A program made the position numbers and the translations under genes. From contig JAIQFD010000001.1 of the NCBI GenBank assembly GCA_020073495.1, forward strand, positions 620,001 through 684,000: a DNA stretch of 64,000 nt. The letters run 5' to 3'. Source of the DNA: Terriglobia bacterium (lineage in GTDB: Bacteria; Acidobacteriota; Terriglobia; Terriglobales; Acidobacteriaceae). Positions 18,483 through 28,353 of this stretch are shown one piece after another. The notes beneath the pieces were generated by a model. That model saw nothing but the letters and a program-made list of their open reading frames with translations, made no database searches and was not told where the DNA came from. Positions within the stretch are counted from its first letter, which is position 1, and every line of letters begins with the position of its first letter.

Positions 18483-19568
18483 CTAAAAGCTGAAGCGTTG
18501 CAGGTCGTGAGCGCCGGAGGCGCGGGCGGCGGCCGCGTATTTCTTCTGCGGGGCGCCCGGCGCGGCCAGTGCGCGCATGGGATCGGCGAGACCGCGCATC
18601 ATCGCCTCGAACCCTTCCAGGTCGAGGGATTGCGCGCCGTCTGAGAGCGCGCGCTCGGGGCACGGATGCACCTCGACGATGATCCCATCTGCGCCGAGCG
18701 CTACCGCCGCACGCGAAACCGGCAAGATGAGGCTGCGGCGGCCCGTGCCGTGCGAGGGGTCGGCGATCACCGGCAGGTGCGACAATTCCTTGGCCAGCGC
18801 GATGGCGGCCAGATCCATGGTGTTGCGCAGCTCGGTCTCGAAGGTCTTGATGCCGCGTTCGCAGAGCACCACGTTGGTGTTGCCGCCGGAAAGCAGGTAC
18901 TCGGCCGCCAGCAGCCACTCCTTGATCGTCGCCGAAGGGCCACGCTTCAGCAGGACCGGCTTGGTGCAACGAGCCAGACGGCGCAGCAGGTTGTAGTTCT
19001 GCATGTTGCGCGCGCCCACCTGGAGCATGTCGGCATACTCGGAGATCAGGTCCACGTCTTCGCTGCCCATGACCTCGGTGACGACCGGCAGGCCGGTCTG
19101 CTCGCGCGCCTCGCGCAGGATCTCCAGCGCTTCGACTCCGAGGCCCTGGAAATCGTAAGGAGAGGTGCGGGGCTTGTAGGCGCCGCCGCGCAGCATGGTG
19201 GCGCCGGACTGCTTGACGGCGTGCGCTGTGGCCAGCATCTGGTCGCGCGATTCCACCGAGCACGGTCCGGCGATGACCACCACCTTGTGCGCGCCGATGT
19301 GCACGTCGCCGACCGTGACCACCGTCCCCTGCGGCCGGGTCTGGCGGCTGACCAGCTTGAACGGCTGGGCGATGGGCACCACGTTATCCACGCCGGGCGC
19401 GGCCTGGAGTGCTTCCAGCTCGTGGCGCCGCCCGCCGCTGCCCACGGCGGCGATGATGCAGCGCTCGGTGCCGCGGGTGACGTGCGCCTGGTAGCCGGCT
19501 TCGCGCACCCGCTCGATCACGTGCTCGATCTGTTGCTCGCTTGCTCCGTCTTTCATGTTGACGATCAT
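18483..19568 (-). CDS. aroF: 3-deoxy-7-phosphoheptulonate synthase (DAHP synthase, type I beta)
   Basis: This 361-aa enzyme condenses phosphoenolpyruvate and erythrose 4-phosphate in the first step of aromatic amino acid synthesis. The N-terminal 70 residues ([26 protein letters not shown]) form the ferredoxin-like regulatory domain typical of the Thermotoga/Bacillus type I-beta enzymes. The barrel carries [49 protein letters not shown] and [13 protein letters not shown]. The start ATG at 19568 has GGAGG 6 nt upstream. A terminator hairpin and a Phe-rich small frame lie directly upstream, suggesting transcription attenuation. The gene symbol denotes the enzyme type. Confidence 0.95.
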   Translation of the reverse strand: MIVNMKDGASEQQIEHVIERVREAGYQAHVTRGTERCIIAAVGSGGRRHELEALQAAPGVDNVVPIAQPFKLVSRQTRPQGTVVTVGDVHIGAHKVVVIAGPCSVESRDQMLATAHAVKQSGATMLRGGAYKPRTSPYDFQGLGVEALEILREAREQTGLPVVTEVMGSEDVDLISEYADMLQVGARNMQNYNLLRRLARCTKPVLLKRGPSATIKEWLLAAEYLLSGGNTNVVLCERGIKTFETELRNTMDLAAIALAKELSHLPVIADPSHGTGRRSLILPVSRAAVALGADGIIVEVHPCPERALSDGAQSLDLEGFEAMMRGLADPMRALAAPGAPQKKYAAAARASGAHDLQRFSF

Positions 19569-19599
19569 CTCGGACCTCCCAGTCCCCGGAAAAAACAAA

Positions 19600-19621
19600 A
19601 GCCGCGACCGGAGTCGCGGCT
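19600..19621 (-). terminator. Rho-independent terminator in the aroF leader (candidate attenuator)
   Basis: On the minus strand AGCCGCGAC-TCCG-GTCGCGGCT is followed by TTTGTTTTTT, a strong intrinsic terminator. It ends only about 30 nt before the DAHP synthase start codon and lies after the Phe-rich leader frame. The 5' arm can also pair through CAGCCGC with GCGGCTG inside the leader (19679-19685), which would break the terminator. Confidence 0.75.
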
Positions 19622-19647
19622 GCTTGGCTGAAATCTTGGCGGTTATG

Positions 19648-19740
19648 TCATCTGATCATGCGCGCGCAAGCTTCGCCCCAGCCGCTCCCGGTAAATCGGA
19701 AGCCGGCAAAGGTAAAGCTCGTAAATCGAATGGCGCGCAT
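19648..19740 (-). CDS. Candidate Phe-rich leader peptide of DAHP synthase
   Basis: A 30-codon frame on the minus strand starts with ATG at 19740, with AGGCGG 6 nt upstream, and ends in TGA at 19648-19650. It reads [20 protein letters not shown] then W-G-E and seven more residues: five Phe in codons 6-16 (four TTT, one TTC) and one Trp at 21. It precedes an intrinsic terminator and then aroF, the layout of the classical phe/trp attenuators. Expression is not shown; the frame could be chance. Confidence 0.5.
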   Translation of the reverse strand: MRAIRFTSFTFAGFRFTGSGWGEACARMIR

Positions 19741-19746
19741 AGAAAT

Positions 19747-19783
19747 CCGCCTGAGTCCGTGCATTCTGCACCAACTCAGGCGG
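19747..19783. terminator. Hairpin CCGCCTGAGT...ACTCAGGCGG
   Basis: A 10-bp perfect stem encloses a second small stem (GTGCA/TGCAC). It follows the stop of the oxidoreductase gene by about 20 bp and may end that transcript. Its distal arm overlaps the putative Shine-Dalgarno of the leader peptide. Confidence 0.55.
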
Positions 19784-19804
19784 GGTGTCAATGCGAAAGA
19801 TGGC

Positions 19805-21169
19805 TCAATCGGCGCTTACCGCGCAGGTCTCGCCTTTCTTGGCCTTCTCCTCAGCAACGACCTTCAGCATGGTCGCGTTGTCGGAATACTTGAAGAAGCC
19901 GAGGCCACGGGCCTTGGCTTCGCGCTCGGCGGCGGCGTCGAGCAGCTCGAGATCCGCCTTGTTGACCGGGCGGAGGCCCTTGCGGTCGAGGTAGCGCTGG
20001 ATGTCGTTCGGCTGAGCCGCTGCGACACGCTCCGGGGCGCTCTCGACGAACTTGAGCACCTCGGCGGCAGCGACTTCGCCGTCGTGACGGGCGATGCCGA
20101 CCAAACCTTCGCTGGCGCGGCGGGCCCATCCGCCCACGTACACGCCCTCCAGGTCCTGGTTCGTCGCCGGGTCATAGACCTGGTACACGGGCTGCTTGGG
20201 ATCGGCGGCGGGACGAGTGGCAAATCCGTCCGGGCCCATGGGCAAGCCGACCTTGGGATCGTGCGAGTCGCCGATGGCGAAAATCATCGTGTCGACATCG
20301 AGGTCGGAGGTCCGCTCGGTGGCCTTGGCGGCCGTGCCCGTTCCCTTCGCGACCAGGAGGTTCTCGGTGACAGTCAGGCGGTTGATGCGGCCGTCGGGAC
20401 CGGCATGGATCTCCTTGGGCGAGCACAGGAAGCGGAAGCGCAGCTTGGGCGGCTTACGCGTGTACGCCGGCTTCTTGAGGAAGGGGAAGGTCTCGTCGGC
20501 GACCTTGGAGGGGTCCTGGCCGACGGCGATGAGCTTTTCCTTGATGCGCTCGACCTCGTCCAGGAATTCCTTCTGGTCGAGGTGCATGTCGATGTGGGCG
20601 ATCTCCTTCTCGTCGAACTTGGCTTCGAAGGGGCCGCGGCGGGCGACCACGATCAGCTCTTCGGTCTTGCGGTTGGGATCGTCCTGCAAGACCCAGCGCG
20701 CGATGTCCACCATGACGTTGCCCATGCCGACGATGGCGATGCGCTTGCCGGTGGAGAAATCCTGCGAGGCGAACGGCGGAAGCTGGTTGTAGAAATAGAC
20801 GAAGTCCTTGGCCGAGTAGACGCCTTTGGAGTTCTCGCCGGGCAGGCCCAGCTTCTTCGTCCCCTGCGCGCCGACGGTAAAGAGGATGGCGGATGGATTG
20901 AACTGGCGCAGGTCTTCAAGCTTCAACGGATATTCAGTCCCCACCTGGACGCCGCCGAAGTAGTACACGTTGGGAAGAGCGAAGATCTTGGCGAACTGCT
21001 TGCGCAGCCCGAACTTCATCTTGTCCTTGACGGGATAAATGCCGTACTCGGCGAGGCCTCCGGGCTTGATGTCCCGGTTCAAAATGATGACGTTATGCCC
21101 CGCCTGGGCGATCTTTTGTGCAGCGAACAGCCCGGCTGGGCCGGCCCCCACAACGAAAACAGTCTTCAC
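19805..21169 (-). CDS. FAD/NADP-dependent oxidoreductase, ferredoxin-NADP reductase/GltD-like
   Basis: The start is GTG at 21169 (GGAGG 7 nt upstream); the 454-aa product begins MKTVFVVGAGPAGLFAAQKIAQAGH, an FAD-binding motif. Further motifs are GGLAEYGIYPVKDKMKFGLR, the NADP-binding GMGNVMVDIARWVL and GVYVGGWARRASEGLVGI. This order matches the adrenodoxin-reductase/FprA family and the related glutamate synthase small subunit. No iron-sulfur cysteine cluster is visible in the N-terminus, which favours the FprA type. It probably moves electrons between NADPH and a ferredoxin. A terminator-like stem follows. Confidence 0.85.
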   Translation of the reverse strand: MKTVFVVGAGPAGLFAAQKIAQAGHNVIILNRDIKPGGLAEYGIYPVKDKMKFGLRKQFAKIFALPNVYYFGGVQVGTEYPLKLEDLRQFNPSAILFTVGAQGTKKLGLPGENSKGVYSAKDFVYFYNQLPPFASQDFSTGKRIAIVGMGNVMVDIARWVLQDDPNRKTEELIVVARRGPFEAKFDEKEIAHIDMHLDQKEFLDEVERIKEKLIAVGQDPSKVADETFPFLKKPAYTRKPPKLRFRFLCSPKEIHAGPDGRINRLTVTENLLVAKGTGTAAKATERTSDLDVDTMIFAIGDSHDPKVGLPMGPDGFATRPAADPKQPVYQVYDPATNQDLEGVYVGGWARRASEGLVGIARHDGEVAAAEVLKFVESAPERVAAAQPNDIQRYLDRKGLRPVNKADLELLDAAAEREAKARGLGFFKYSDNATMLKVVAEEKAKKGETCAVSAD

Positions 21170-21378
21170 GTGGCCCCTCCTGAAAAATGGCAGTATTGCG
21201 GCAAGGCCCGAAAGCCGTGCCGGATAGTGCACGGTAGCCCGAGGGGTACACCCGAGGCGGTGACGGGCGTCACAGACCTTGGTGCGGATTCGCACACCGC
21301 CCGGGACCAGGGCCGTGTCGGGAATTGTGGCACAGGAAGGTATGGATCCGTCATGTTTTTGCGGGTTCGGGAGGGCGC

Positions 21379-21404
21379 GGGGACGGGCAAAGCCGCCCGT
21401 CCCC
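21379..21404 (-). terminator. Terminator hairpin after E1 gene
   Basis: GGGGACGGGC and GCCCGTCCCC form a 10-bp perfect stem 12 bp past the E1 stop on the minus strand. The U tract is weak. The remaining 21170-21378 stretch shows no further feature. Confidence 0.55.
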
Positions 21405-21415
21405 ACACCGGAAGG

Positions 21416-23602
21416 TCAGAATTGGGCCAGGGAGAGGATGGCCTGGTAGACGTCGTCGGCCTGGGGCAGGATCTCGTCTTCCAGGACAGGTTGGTAGGCC
21501 ACGAAGGTGTCCTCGGCGGCCAGGCGCCGGACGGGGGCGTCCAGGTGCTCGAACAGCTCGTCAGCGATGCGGGCGGCGATCTCGGCGCCGTAGCCCCAGC
21601 TCAGGCAGTCTTCATGCGCCACCAGTACGCGGCTGGTCTTGCGTACGGAGGCGGCGATGCCCTCCCAGTCGTACGGGCTGAGGGTGCGAAGGTCGAGCAG
21701 TTCGACGCTGATGCCCTGTTCGCGCTCCGCCCGCTGCGCCGCCTGCAAGGCACGTGGAACGAGCGCGCCATAAGTGATGATCGTGAGATCGCTTCCCTCC
21801 TTCCAGACCCGCGCCTTGCCGAAGGGGACCATGTGGTCGGGGCCGGGATAGGGAGCGCGTCCGAAGGGCTCGCGGTAGAGCCGCTTGTGCTCCAGGAAGA
21901 GTACCGGGTCGTCGCAGCGGATGGCTGTGCGCAGCAGTCCGTTGGCGTCGACCGCATTCGAGGGAAAGCAGACGCGCAGGCCCGGGGTGTGCGTGAAGAT
22001 GCTCTCGCCGCACTGGGAGTGGTAGATGGAGCCGCCGGTGAGATATCCGCCGATGGCCACGCGCACCACCGCCGGGCAGGAAAACCCGTTGTTGGAGCGC
22101 CAGCGGATGAGCGGCATCTCGTTGCGCAACTGGTGCATGGCGGGCCAGATGTAGTCGAAGAACTGGATCTCGACCACCGGCTTGAGGCCGCGCGTGCCCA
22201 TGCCGACGGCGCGCCCGACGATGTTGGCCTCCGCCAGGGGCGAGTTGAAGACGCGGTCCGGTCCGAACTCCTTCTGCAAGCCGGCCGTGAGCTTGAAGAC
22301 GCCGCCCTTGCCTTTGACCAGCTTCTTCTTGAGGTATTCCTCGCGCGAGCAGTCGGCCACGTCCTCGCCGAAGATGACGATGCGCGGGTCGCGGCGCATC
22401 TCGTCACGCAGGCAGACGTTGATCAAGTCGGCCATGGTTTTGTCGCCGCCCTCCGACATGGCCTCGAAGTTGAAGTTGGCGGACGTGGGATCGAGGTCGG
22501 GCGAGTACACGAACTTCTTGTAGGAATCGAGCGCCGGCAGGGCGGCTTCGAGGGCGCGGTCGCTGGCCTCCTGGGCCTCCTCGTCCACCTCGCGCTCCAG
22601 GTTGTTGATGCCCTCCTCGTCGAGGATGCCCTCGCGGATGAGGAACATCTGGGTGCGGGTGAGCGGGTCGCGGCGAGTCTCTTCCTGGCGCTCGGGCTCG
22701 GGGCGGTAGAGGCGCTCGTCGTCGGAGAGCGAGTGCGAATACGGCCGCACCACATGGCCATGCACGAACGCCGGGCCTTTGCCCAATCGGATGTGGTCCA
22801 CGGCGCGGCGGAACTCCGCATAGCTGGAGATGGGGTCGGTGCCGTCGCACTCGGCAAAATGGAAATTCGGAAAATTCGCCACCAGGCGAGAGATGTTGCC
22901 GCCGGCGGTGTTCACTTCGACCGGCACCGAGATGGCGTACTCGTTGTCCTCGATGGCAAACAGGACGGGCAGCTTCCGGTTGGAAGCGGTGTTGAGGGCT
23001 TCCCAGAACTCGCCTTGGCTGGTGGTGCCATCGCCGCTGGAGACGTACACGACCTCGTCGCCGTGAAAAACGAGGTCCTTGAACTGGCGGTAATCGCCGT
23101 CGGCCTTCTGGGCGGAGTCGGGGTGCTGAGCGAAGTAGCGTCCGGCCTCGGCGCAGCCCACGGCCTGGAGGAATTGCGATCCCGTCGGCGAGGACTGGGT
23201 GACGATGTTCAGCTTGCGGCTGCTCCAGTGCGAAGGCATCTGGCGGCCGCCAGAGCTGGGATCATCGGCGGCGCCTACGGCCTGAAGCAACATGTCGAGC
23301 GGAGTGATGCCCAAGGTCAGGCAGAGCGTGCGATCGCGATAATAGGGGTAGAACCAGTCGTAGCCGGGCTTCAGGGCCATGGCGGCGGCGACCAGGAAAG
23401 CCTCGTGTCCAGCGCCGGAGATCTGGAAGAAGATGCGCTGCTGGCGCTTGAGCATGATCTCGCGGTCGTCCAGGCGGCGCGAAAGAAACATCAGGCGGTA
23501 CATCTGGATGAGCTGCTCGCCGGTCAGACCCTCGTAGGTTTTCGACTTCTTTTCCGGCGCCGCTTCGACGGGCGGCTTGGGCTCTGCCTTTGTAGTCGCC
23601 AT
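21416..23602 (-). CDS. Fused E1 alpha-beta subunit of a 2-oxoacid (branched-chain type) dehydrogenase
   Basis: This 728-aa protein joins both E1 subunits. The alpha half (about 20-360) has [20 protein letters not shown], the thiamine diphosphate motif [18 protein letters not shown] ending in [10 protein letters not shown]. The beta half (from about 385) begins [28 protein letters not shown] and has [41 protein letters not shown]. Such fusions occur in Acidobacteriota and Bacteroidota and act in a pyruvate/branched-chain 2-oxoacid complex. The E2 and E3 genes are not in this window. The substrate is inferred, not proven. Confidence 0.88.
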   Translation of the reverse strand: MATTKAEPKPPVEAAPEKKSKTYEGLTGEQLIQMYRLMFLSRRLDDREIMLKRQQRIFFQISGAGHEAFLVAAAMALKPGYDWFYPYYRDRTLCLTLGITPLDMLLQAVGAADDPSSGGRQMPSHWSSRKLNIVTQSSPTGSQFLQAVGCAEAGRYFAQHPDSAQKADGDYRQFKDLVFHGDEVVYVSSGDGTTSQGEFWEALNTASNRKLPVLFAIEDNEYAISVPVEVNTAGGNISRLVANFPNFHFAECDGTDPISSYAEFRRAVDHIRLGKGPAFVHGHVVRPYSHSLSDDERLYRPEPERQEETRRDPLTRTQMFLIREGILDEEGINNLEREVDEEAQEASDRALEAALPALDSYKKFVYSPDLDPTSANFNFEAMSEGGDKTMADLINVCLRDEMRRDPRIVIFGEDVADCSREEYLKKKLVKGKGGVFKLTAGLQKEFGPDRVFNSPLAEANIVGRAVGMGTRGLKPVVEIQFFDYIWPAMHQLRNEMPLIRWRSNNGFSCPAVVRVAIGGYLTGGSIYHSQCGESIFTHTPGLRVCFPSNAVDANGLLRTAIRCDDPVLFLEHKRLYREPFGRAPYPGPDHMVPFGKARVWKEGSDLTIITYGALVPRALQAAQRAEREQGISVELLDLRTLSPYDWEGIAASVRKTSRVLVAHEDCLSWGYGAEIAARIADELFEHLDAPVRRLAAEDTFVAYQPVLEDEILPQADDVYQAILSLAQF

Positions 23603-23732
23603 TCAGTTCCTCAGATGTCTAGATGCAGCGGGGGTGGTGCATTCGCTACATTGTAAATGGTCAGGCAAGCTGCCGGATATACTCGAAACAAGGGGCAGGA
23701 GGCAGGCCGTAAACGTCCGGCCGTCGGGAACG

Positions 23733-24419
23733 ATGATTCGCATAAAACGCAAAATTCCCGCTGCCAGCATCAAGCTGCTGATCTTCGACCTTGACGGCAC
23801 GCTGGTGGATTCGCGCGTGGACCTCACCAACGCGGTCAACGCGATGCTGCGCAAGTTCGGCCGGTTTGAGCTGCCCATGGAGGTGGTCGAGAGCTACGTC
23901 GGGGACGGCGCGCCCATGCTGGTACGCCGGGCGATGGGCGATCCCGACGACGGCAACGTGATGCGCGAGGCGTTGGAGTACTTCATCCAGTACTACCGCG
24001 AGCACAAGCTGGACAACACGACCCTGTACGAGGGCGTGCTCGGGGCGCTGGAAGCGATCCGCAATGGCAGCGATGGGCGGCGCATGGCGGTGCTCTCAAA
24101 CAAGCCCGTGAACCCGTCCCGGGGCATCTGCGAGGCGCTGGGGATCGGCCCGTTCTTCGTGCAGGTGTACGGGGGCAACAGCTTCCCCACCAAGAAACCC
24201 GATCCGCAGGGCGCGCTGGCGCTGTGCTCTGAAACCGGGGTCCAGCCCGAGGAAGCGGTGATCATCGGCGACTCGGACATCGACATCCTGACCGGGCGGA
24301 ACGCCGGAATGTGGACGGTTGGAGTGAATTACGGATTCATGCCCGACCGGCTGAAGGCTACGCCACCGGATGTGCTGGTGGATACCGCTTTCGAGCTGGC
24401 CGACGTTTTCAAGATCTAA
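23733..24419 (+). CDS. HAD-family phosphatase, phosphoglycolate phosphatase-like
   Basis: The 228-aa product starts at the ATG at 23733 (MIRIKRKIPAASIKLLIFDLDGTLVDS). HAD motif I is FDLDGTLVDS, motif II is VLSNKP, the Lys of motif III is in KKPDPQGAL and motif IV is IIGDSDIDILTGRNAG. The Gph/PGP type matches best: it removes 2-phosphoglycolate, a product of DNA repair and oxygenase side reactions. It is divergent from the E1 gene. Confidence 0.88.
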   Translation: MIRIKRKIPAASIKLLIFDLDGTLVDSRVDLTNAVNAMLRKFGRFELPMEVVESYVGDGAPMLVRRAMGDPDDGNVMREALEYFIQYYREHKLDNTTLYEGVLGALEAIRNGSDGRRMAVLSNKPVNPSRGICEALGIGPFFVQVYGGNSFPTKKPDPQGALALCSETGVQPEEAVIIGDSDIDILTGRNAGMWTVGVNYGFMPDRLKATPPDVLVDTAFELADVFKI

Positions 24420-24564
24420 CCGCGGAGGACGCGGAGGACACGGAGAAAACTTAACCGGGTAGTGGTCTCTCGGCTCGCCGCGAAGCGCGGCTCGCTCGGG
24501 ATGACGCCATGAAAAGAGGACTTGTCGCTGCGAGCAGTTCCCGCTACTCTCGCTGCAATTCACG

Positions 24565-25185
24565 ATGGCCAGGAAATCAGCAGAGACATTTGGCTTCACG
24601 CACGCGGAGCTGCGCACCATCCGCGCCATGAAGGATCCCAACGGCGTGCAGACGTTCCTCAACAGCCTGCCCTATCACCTCGCGCCGACCTGCTGGTCGC
24701 CACGCAAGGTGCTGCACGCGCGCACCGTGCATTGCCTGGAGGGCGCGATCTTCGGCGCGGCCGCGCTGCGGGTACTGGGTTATCCGCCACTCCTGTTGGA
24801 CCTGGAGGCGGAGCGGGACACCGATCACGTGCTCGCCATCTTCAAGAAAAACGGCGGCTGGGGAGCGGTGGCGGCGTCGAATTTCGCCGGCTGCCGCTAT
24901 CGCGAGCCCGTGTACCGCTCCCTGCGCGAACTGGTGATGAGCTACGTCAATCTTTATTTCAATCTCGCCAAGCAGAGGTCGTTGCGCCGCTATTCCAATC
25001 CCGTGAACTTGCGCCGCTTCGATCACCTGCACTGGATGACCAGCGAGAAAGAAGTGTGGTTCATCCCCAACTACCTCTGCGACATCCCGCACAAGCGCCT
25101 GCTCACGCCGAAGCAGGAAAAGGCACTGCACACGGTGGACCAGCGGCTCTACGATGCGGAGCTGGTCGGACATAGATGGAAATAG
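24565..25185 (+). CDS. Transglutaminase-like unknown protein
   Basis: A 206-aa cytosolic protein without signal peptide. The central part (about 28-120) shows a papain/transglutaminase-like order: the Cys in TVHCLEGAIFGAAALRVLGYPPLLLDL, the His in TDHVLAIFKKNGGWGAV and a following Asn (AASNF). The C-terminal part is rich in basic and aromatic residues. No close relative comes to mind; the function is unknown. The frame begins MARKSAETFGFTHAEL. Confidence 0.75.
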   Translation: MARKSAETFGFTHAELRTIRAMKDPNGVQTFLNSLPYHLAPTCWSPRKVLHARTVHCLEGAIFGAAALRVLGYPPLLLDLEAERDTDHVLAIFKKNGGWGAVAASNFAGCRYREPVYRSLRELVMSYVNLYFNLAKQRSLRRYSNPVNLRRFDHLHWMTSEKEVWFIPNYLCDIPHKRLLTPKQEKALHTVDQRLYDAELVGHRWK

Positions 25186-25238
25186 CGAACGGTATAATAG
25201 AGAGATGCCCACCCGCTAATATGCGCGTCCGAGAGGGA

Positions 25239-25344
25239 TCGCCCACCGGCTAAAGCCGCTTGGAAGGGCGCTGATGCGCGACGGCTAAAGCCGTCGCCTA
25301 TCACGCAGATTCGGGTAAAGGGCGCACAGCCGGGGGCGGCTGTG
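25239..25344. repeat. Palindromic repeats upstream of uvrB
   Basis: CGGCTAAAGCCG occurs in short palindromes (25246-25257 and GACGGCTAAAGCCGTC near 25280), and CACAGCC...GGCTGTG (25325-25344) is copy 3 of the 4709 family. The rest of the 25186-25357 gap is unremarkable. Confidence 0.5.
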
Positions 25345-25357
25345 CCACACGATCATC

Positions 25358-27346
25358 ATGGATTTCAAGCTCGTCAGCGATTACAAGCCGCGCGGCGACC
25401 AAGGCCGGGCCATTGAACAGCTCAACCGGGGTGTGGCCGAAGCCGAAAAGCACCAGGTACTGCTGGGCGTGACCGGTTCCGGCAAGACTTTCACCATGGC
25501 CAAGCTCATCGAGCAGGCCAACCGCCCGACCCTGGTGCTGGCCCACAACAAGACCCTGGCGGCGCAGCTCTACCACGAGTTCAAGAGCTTCTTCCCCAAC
25601 AACGCGGTCGAATACTTCGTATCGTATTACGACTATTACCAGCCGGAGGCGTATATCCCCTCGGGCGACGTGTACATCGAGAAGGAAGCGACCATCAACG
25701 ACGAGCTGGACAAGCTGCGTCTGTCGGCGACCAAGTCGCTGTTCGAGCGGCGCGACTGCGTGATCGTGGCCTCGGTGAGCTGCATCTACGGCCTGGGCTC
25801 GCCCGACGCTTACTACGGGATGATGATGTTCCTGGAGAAGGGACAGAAGATCAAACGCGAGGACATCACACGGCGGCTGGTCGAGATCCTGTACGAGCGC
25901 ACCGACGGCGAGTTCCGGCGCGGCACCTTCCGCGTGCGCGGCGACGTGATCGAGCTCTTCCCCACCTACGACGACAACGCCTACCGCATCGAGCTGTGGG
26001 GCGACAATATCGAGTCGCTATCGCAGATCGATCCCTTGTTCGGCACGGTCAAGCAGAAGTACGTGCGCCTGCCCATCTATCCGAAGACGCACTACGTGAT
26101 GTCGAACGAGACCAGGAACCGCGCGCTGGACTCGATCAAGGAAGAGCTGAAGTGGTGGGAAGCCGAGATGGAGAAGAACGGGCGGCTGGTGGAATCGCAG
26201 CGCGTCCACCAGCGCACCATGTTCGATCTGGAGATGATCAAGTCAGTCGGCTACTGCCACGGCATCGAGAACTACTCGCGGCACTTCTCGGGCCGCCTGC
26301 CGGGCGAGGCGCCGCCTACGCTGCTCGACTACGTGCCCCGCGACTATCTGCTGTTCATCGACGAGTCGCACCAGACGGTCCCGCAGCTCCACGGCATGTA
26401 CCACGGCGACCGCTCGCGCAAGGAGACGCTGGTTGAGTACGGATTCCGCTTGCCATCGGCGCTCGATAACCGCCCGCTGACCTTCGAGGAGTTCGAACAC
26501 CGCGTCAACCAGGCGGTCTACGTCTCGGCGACGCCGGGCCCCTACGAGCTGACCAAGTCCGCGGGGGTCGTGGTCGAGCAGATCATCCGCCCGACCGGGC
26601 TGATCGACCCCGAGGTCGAAGTGCGCCCGGTGAAGGGCCAGATCGACGACCTGTTGCACGAGATCCGCGCCCGCGCCGAGAAGGGCGAGCGGGTGCTGGT
26701 GACCACGCTCACCAAGCGCATGGCCGAGGACCTGGCCGAGTACTACAGCGAGGTCGGGGCGCGCTGCCGCTACATGCATTCGGAGATCGTGACCCTGGAA
26801 CGCATCAAGATCCTGCGCGACCTGCGCAAAGGCGAGTTCGATGTGCTCATCGGCATCAACCTGCTGCGGGAAGGGCTGGACCTTCCGGAAGTCTCGCTGG
26901 TGGCGATCCTTGACGCAGACAAGGAGGGCTTCCTGCGGTCGAGCGGATCGCTGATCCAGACCATGGGGCGCTGCGCGCGCAACCTGAACGGCCGGGCGAT
27001 CCTTTACGCGGACAGGATGACCGATTCGATGCAGAAGGCGATCGATGAGACGAACCGGCGCCGGGCGATCCAGCATGCCTACAACGAGGAGCACGGCATC
27101 ACGCCGGAATCGATCGTACGCCCACTGGAGATGTCGCTGGCGCGGATCGTTGAGGCCGATTACGTGGATATCGGTGAGGCTGCCGAGGGCCTGCCGGAAT
27201 TCAAGTCGCAGGAAGAGGTGGACGCCTACATCGCCAAACTCGAGAGCGAGATGCGGGAGGCGGCGAAGAGGTTCGAGTTCGAGCGCGCGGCGAAATTGCG
27301 CGACACGATCAAGGATCTGCGCACAAAGGAATTTCTTTTCGCGTGA
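25358..27346 (+). CDS. uvrB: Excinuclease ABC subunit B
   Basis: This 662-aa protein has the full UvrB build (family about 670 aa). Walker A is [10 protein letters not shown] (about 36-45), the beta-hairpin region [27 protein letters not shown] follows, motif II is DESH and the helicase C-terminal half has [13 protein letters not shown] and QTMGRCARN. The last 40 residues are the UVR domain that contacts UvrC ([25 protein letters not shown]). UvrB verifies damage in nucleotide excision repair. The uvrA and uvrC genes are not in this window. Confidence 0.98.
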   Translation: MDFKLVSDYKPRGDQGRAIEQLNRGVAEAEKHQVLLGVTGSGKTFTMAKLIEQANRPTLVLAHNKTLAAQLYHEFKSFFPNNAVEYFVSYYDYYQPEAYIPSGDVYIEKEATINDELDKLRLSATKSLFERRDCVIVASVSCIYGLGSPDAYYGMMMFLEKGQKIKREDITRRLVEILYERTDGEFRRGTFRVRGDVIELFPTYDDNAYRIELWGDNIESLSQIDPLFGTVKQKYVRLPIYPKTHYVMSNETRNRALDSIKEELKWWEAEMEKNGRLVESQRVHQRTMFDLEMIKSVGYCHGIENYSRHFSGRLPGEAPPTLLDYVPRDYLLFIDESHQTVPQLHGMYHGDRSRKETLVEYGFRLPSALDNRPLTFEEFEHRVNQAVYVSATPGPYELTKSAGVVVEQIIRPTGLIDPEVEVRPVKGQIDDLLHEIRARAEKGERVLVTTLTKRMAEDLAEYYSEVGARCRYMHSEIVTLERIKILRDLRKGEFDVLIGINLLREGLDLPEVSLVAILDADKEGFLRSSGSLIQTMGRCARNLNGRAILYADRMTDSMQKAIDETNRRRAIQHAYNEEHGITPESIVRPLEMSLARIVEADYVDIGEAAEGLPEFKSQEEVDAYIAKLESEMREAAKRFEFERAAKLRDTIKDLRTKEFLFA

Positions 27347-27351
27347 GCAAG

Positions 27352-27430
27352 CACTCAGTACTCAGTACTCGGTACTCAGATGAAATCCGATTCGTCTGAA
27401 CTGAGCACTGGGTACCGAGTACTGAGTACT
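27352..27430. repeat. AGTACTCAGTACTCGG repeat run
   Basis: Several AGTACT/GGTACT units in both orientations lie between uvrB and its terminator, same family as at 8425-8585. Such sequences could form long imperfect hairpins. Confidence 0.6.
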
Positions 27431-27443
27431 ATCTTCCGACAGA

Positions 27444-27475
27444 AAAGCGTCCCGCGAAACCACTCGGGACGCTTT
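27444..27475. terminator. Rho-independent terminator after uvrB
   Basis: AAAGCGTCCCG and CGGGACGCTTT form an 11-bp stem, with U tract TTTCTTG on the plus strand. Minus-strand transcripts of chemosensory cluster 1 may also end here. Confidence 0.75.
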
Positions 27476-27564
27476 CTTGCGCCGCTCCAAATTCCTTGCG
27501 GCGCTAACCTCGATAGCAGTTGTCAGTTGTCAGTTCTCAGTAGCACCGACTGAGAACCGAGAAC

Positions 27565-28353
27565 TCATTCCGACTCCTGTAAAGTCTTGATGTGCGCCTC
27601 CAAGGCGCGGCTGTATTCGCGCTCCGCCTCGAGTTCGGCCTGAAGCTTCTTGACCAGCCCCTCCAGACGCATGATCTCCAGCCGCGTCTTGGCGATGTCC
27701 ATCGAGGGCGTCGCGCGCGGCGCCTGGGGCGCAATCGCGGCAGGAGCGGGTGCAGCGGGCGCAGGCGAGGCCGGGAATTGGGTCACATTCGACAGCGGCG
27801 GCGCTGCGACCTGTGGCCGGGTTGCTGCCGGAACGGCGGTCGGAGGCGTCGCGGCACGCGGCCGTCCCGCGACCCCGGATGCCTGGGCGGCGAAGATGCT
27901 GCTCAGGGCGGCGGCCGATGCGGCCGCGGCGGCGGGCGGCGGTGCTGGAGCGGCAGCCCCGGGCCGCAGCAAGTGACGCACGCGCGTGATCAGGTCCTGG
28001 GGCTGGAAAGGCTTGCGGATGAGCTCATCGGCTTTCACCGCGAATGCCTTCTCCGCCACGGCGCGATTCACCACGCCCGACATCAGGATCACGGGGGTCT
28101 TGCCCAGAACGGGATGCTGCTTGATGTACTGGCAGACTTCGTAGCCGTCCTTGTCGGGCATGATGACGTCGCTGATCACGACGTCGGGTTTGACCTGCTC
28201 GATCTGCTCGAAGGCCGATGCGGCGTCGTGGCAAGCCACCACGTGGATATTCTCGCGGCGGAAGGCGATCTTGATGACTTCGCGCATGGTGGCGGAGTCG
28301 TCGATGAAATAGACGGTCGGTGCGGCAGCGGTTGCTTGCGCCAGGTCGGCCAT
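27565..28353 (-). CDS. Response regulator with linker and C-terminal coiled coil
   Basis: This 262-aa protein has an N-terminal receiver domain (about 14-130: VYFIDDSATMREVI, phospho-acceptor Asp in VVISDVIMP, Lys in IRKPF), an Ala/Pro-rich linker (about 130-215), and a C-terminal helix of coiled-coil type (about 220-258, RLEIMRLEGLVKKLQAELEA). The ATG at 28353 has AGGAGG 6 nt upstream; a GTG at 28356 overlaps the previous stop. It is the last gene of cluster 1. It might localise or tether a phosphorylation signal; the partner is unknown. Confidence 0.82.
   Translation of the reverse strand: MADLAQATAAAPTVYFIDDSATMREVIKIAFRRENIHVVACHDAASAFEQIEQVKPDVVISDVIMPDKDGYEVCQYIKQHPVLGKTPVILMSGVVNRAVAEKAFAVKADELIRKPFQPQDLITRVRHLLRPGAAAPAPPPAAAAASAAALSSIFAAQASGVAGRPRAATPPTAVPAATRPQVAAPPLSNVTQFPASPAPAAPAPAAIAPQAPRATPSMDIAKTRLEIMRLEGLVKKLQAELEAEREYSRALEAHIKTLQESE

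Noticed and set aside
19658-23656. A 1,332-codon open frame on the plus strand
   Set aside because: It is antisense to the oxidoreductase and E1 genes, which have clear families; its composition (runs of Val/Leu/Gly/Ala/Asp/His) is the usual high-GC shadow.
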